Shown here: in pieces, positions 63,631 to 64,000 of the stretch | Layout of the letters: each line of letters starts with the position of its first letter | Numbering within the stretch: position 1 is the first letter of the stretch | Assembly: GCF_009014635.1 (NCBI RefSeq) | Contig: NZ_BKCF01000003.1 | Span: forward strand, 124,001-188,000 | DNA length: 64,000 bases | Reading direction: 5' to 3' | Origin: Patiriisocius marinistellae | Lineage (GTDB): Bacteria; Bacteroidota; Bacteroidia; Flavobacteriales; Flavobacteriaceae | The notes under the pieces: model-generated | The model's input: only the letters and a program-made list of their open reading frames with translations | What the model was told of the DNA's origin: nothing | Database searches by the model: none | Program-made: the position numbers and the translations under genes

Positions 63631-64000
63631 ATGGAACAAATTAGAGTCATATTTTATGTATTAAGTTCTTTCTTTGCTACAGAAAATGGACAAATAGCAT
63701 CAGAATTTACTACCGTAACTATTGACCCAGTAAATAGTAAGATTGAAATTGTACTGGAAAAATTATTTACAGTTTTACAATCAGAAGATGATAAACAGCT
63801 TGTAAAAAGTGAATGGCATAGATTAAATAAGAATAATATAGAGAATTTGAATTGGGCAAATGACTTAAAAAATTTCGTCAATAAAACAATTTTAATCACA
63901 GAAACCGAAACAAAGACTCAAGTTAAAATAGAATTAAATTATAAAAGCGAAAAGGATTTAGAAACATTAGGAATTTGGTATAAGGAATCTGAAAATCAAT
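63631..64000 (+). CDS. Hypothetical protein, 3' end outside window
   Basis: Open from ATG 63631 to the right edge; at least 123 residues. Starts MEQIRVIFYVLSSFFATENG and contains EIVLEKLFTVLQSEDDKQL and NLNWANDLKNFVN. No membrane segment, signal or known motif is recognised. It follows the SDR gene by 23 bp on the same strand and could be the last gene of the PKS operon. Confidence 0.6.
   Translation, partial: MEQIRVIFYVLSSFFATENGQIASEFTTVTIDPVNSKIEIVLEKLFTVLQSEDDKQLVKSEWHRLNKNNIENLNWANDLKNFVNKTILITETETKTQVKIELNYKSEKDLETLGIWYKESENQ

Noticed and set aside
1-64000. tRNA genes, rRNA genes or CRISPR arrays
   Set aside because: No cloverleaf-like segment with a T-loop consensus, no rRNA core sequence and no spaced direct repeats were seen in the gaps; the only tandem repeat is the contiguous 7-bp one.

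Overview
The window reads as a chromosomal segment of a marine-type Flavobacteriaceae bacterium (Bacteroidota). The signs are low G+C, dense genes on both strands, few Shine-Dalgarno sequences, a short RpoD-type sigma factor of about 288 residues, C-terminal type IX secretion (T9SS) sorting domains on exported enzymes, several TAnnTTTG promoter elements, and many family-typical proteins (DUF72, M16 protease, flavobacterial RlmF, fused alpha/beta 2-oxoacid dehydrogenase E1, type III polyketide synthase). No rRNA, tRNA, CRISPR array, insertion sequence or phage gene was recognised.

Layout. 0-9.7 kb: housekeeping and envelope genes (partial BNR/VPS10-like protein, LolA-like protein, DUF72, thioesterase, EEP nuclease, two MscS channels, DUF3817, M16 protease). 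9.9-17.4 kb: an accessory island and the most interesting part of the window. It holds two TssD (Hcp-like type VI secretion tube) proteins with nearly the same N-terminus, linked to divergent HExxHxxxxxH zinc metallopeptidase domains. A third orphan catalytic tail sits between them. Each toxin end is followed within 2-6 bp by a small lipoprotein gene, as expected of immunity. No T6SS structural genes are in the window, so these look like cargo modules served by a machine elsewhere. 17.5-23 kb: VanX-like dipeptidase, SDR, OmpA lipoprotein, a 44-residue membrane peptide, MscS and rpoD. 23-33 kb: T9SS-exported carboxypeptidase and heme peroxidase, pseudouridine synthase, helicase, divergent MsrA homologue, RlmF. 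33-46 kb: DbpA-like helicase, M19-like dipeptidase, FAD/Fe-S oxidoreductase, LpxH-like phosphoesterase, chorismate synthase, DAACS symporter, MscS. 46-49 kb: a glutathione-synthetase-like / N-formylglutamate amidohydrolase / DUF1704 (QEGLA) operon whose middle gene is frameshifted. 49-58 kb: DCC protein, MutS2-like protein, uracil-DNA glycosylase, solute-binding protein, nucleoside phosphorylase, SUI1 factor, 2OG-Fe oxygenase, fused E1. 58-64 kb: small envelope proteins and a type III PKS cluster (FAD oxidoreductase, methyltransferase, PKS, enoyl-reductase-like SDR).

A DNA-level signal cuts across annotations: the 9-mer TTTCCGAAG / CTTCGGAAA occurs at least 15 times by eye, against well under one expected for this base composition. 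It lies on both strands, in different reading frames and also between genes. None was found between about 8.7 and 26.8 kb, which includes the TssD island. A seven-copy 7-bp tandem repeat (54655-54704) lies directly upstream of a nucleoside phosphorylase gene. All comparisons were made by reading; no database search or computation was run.
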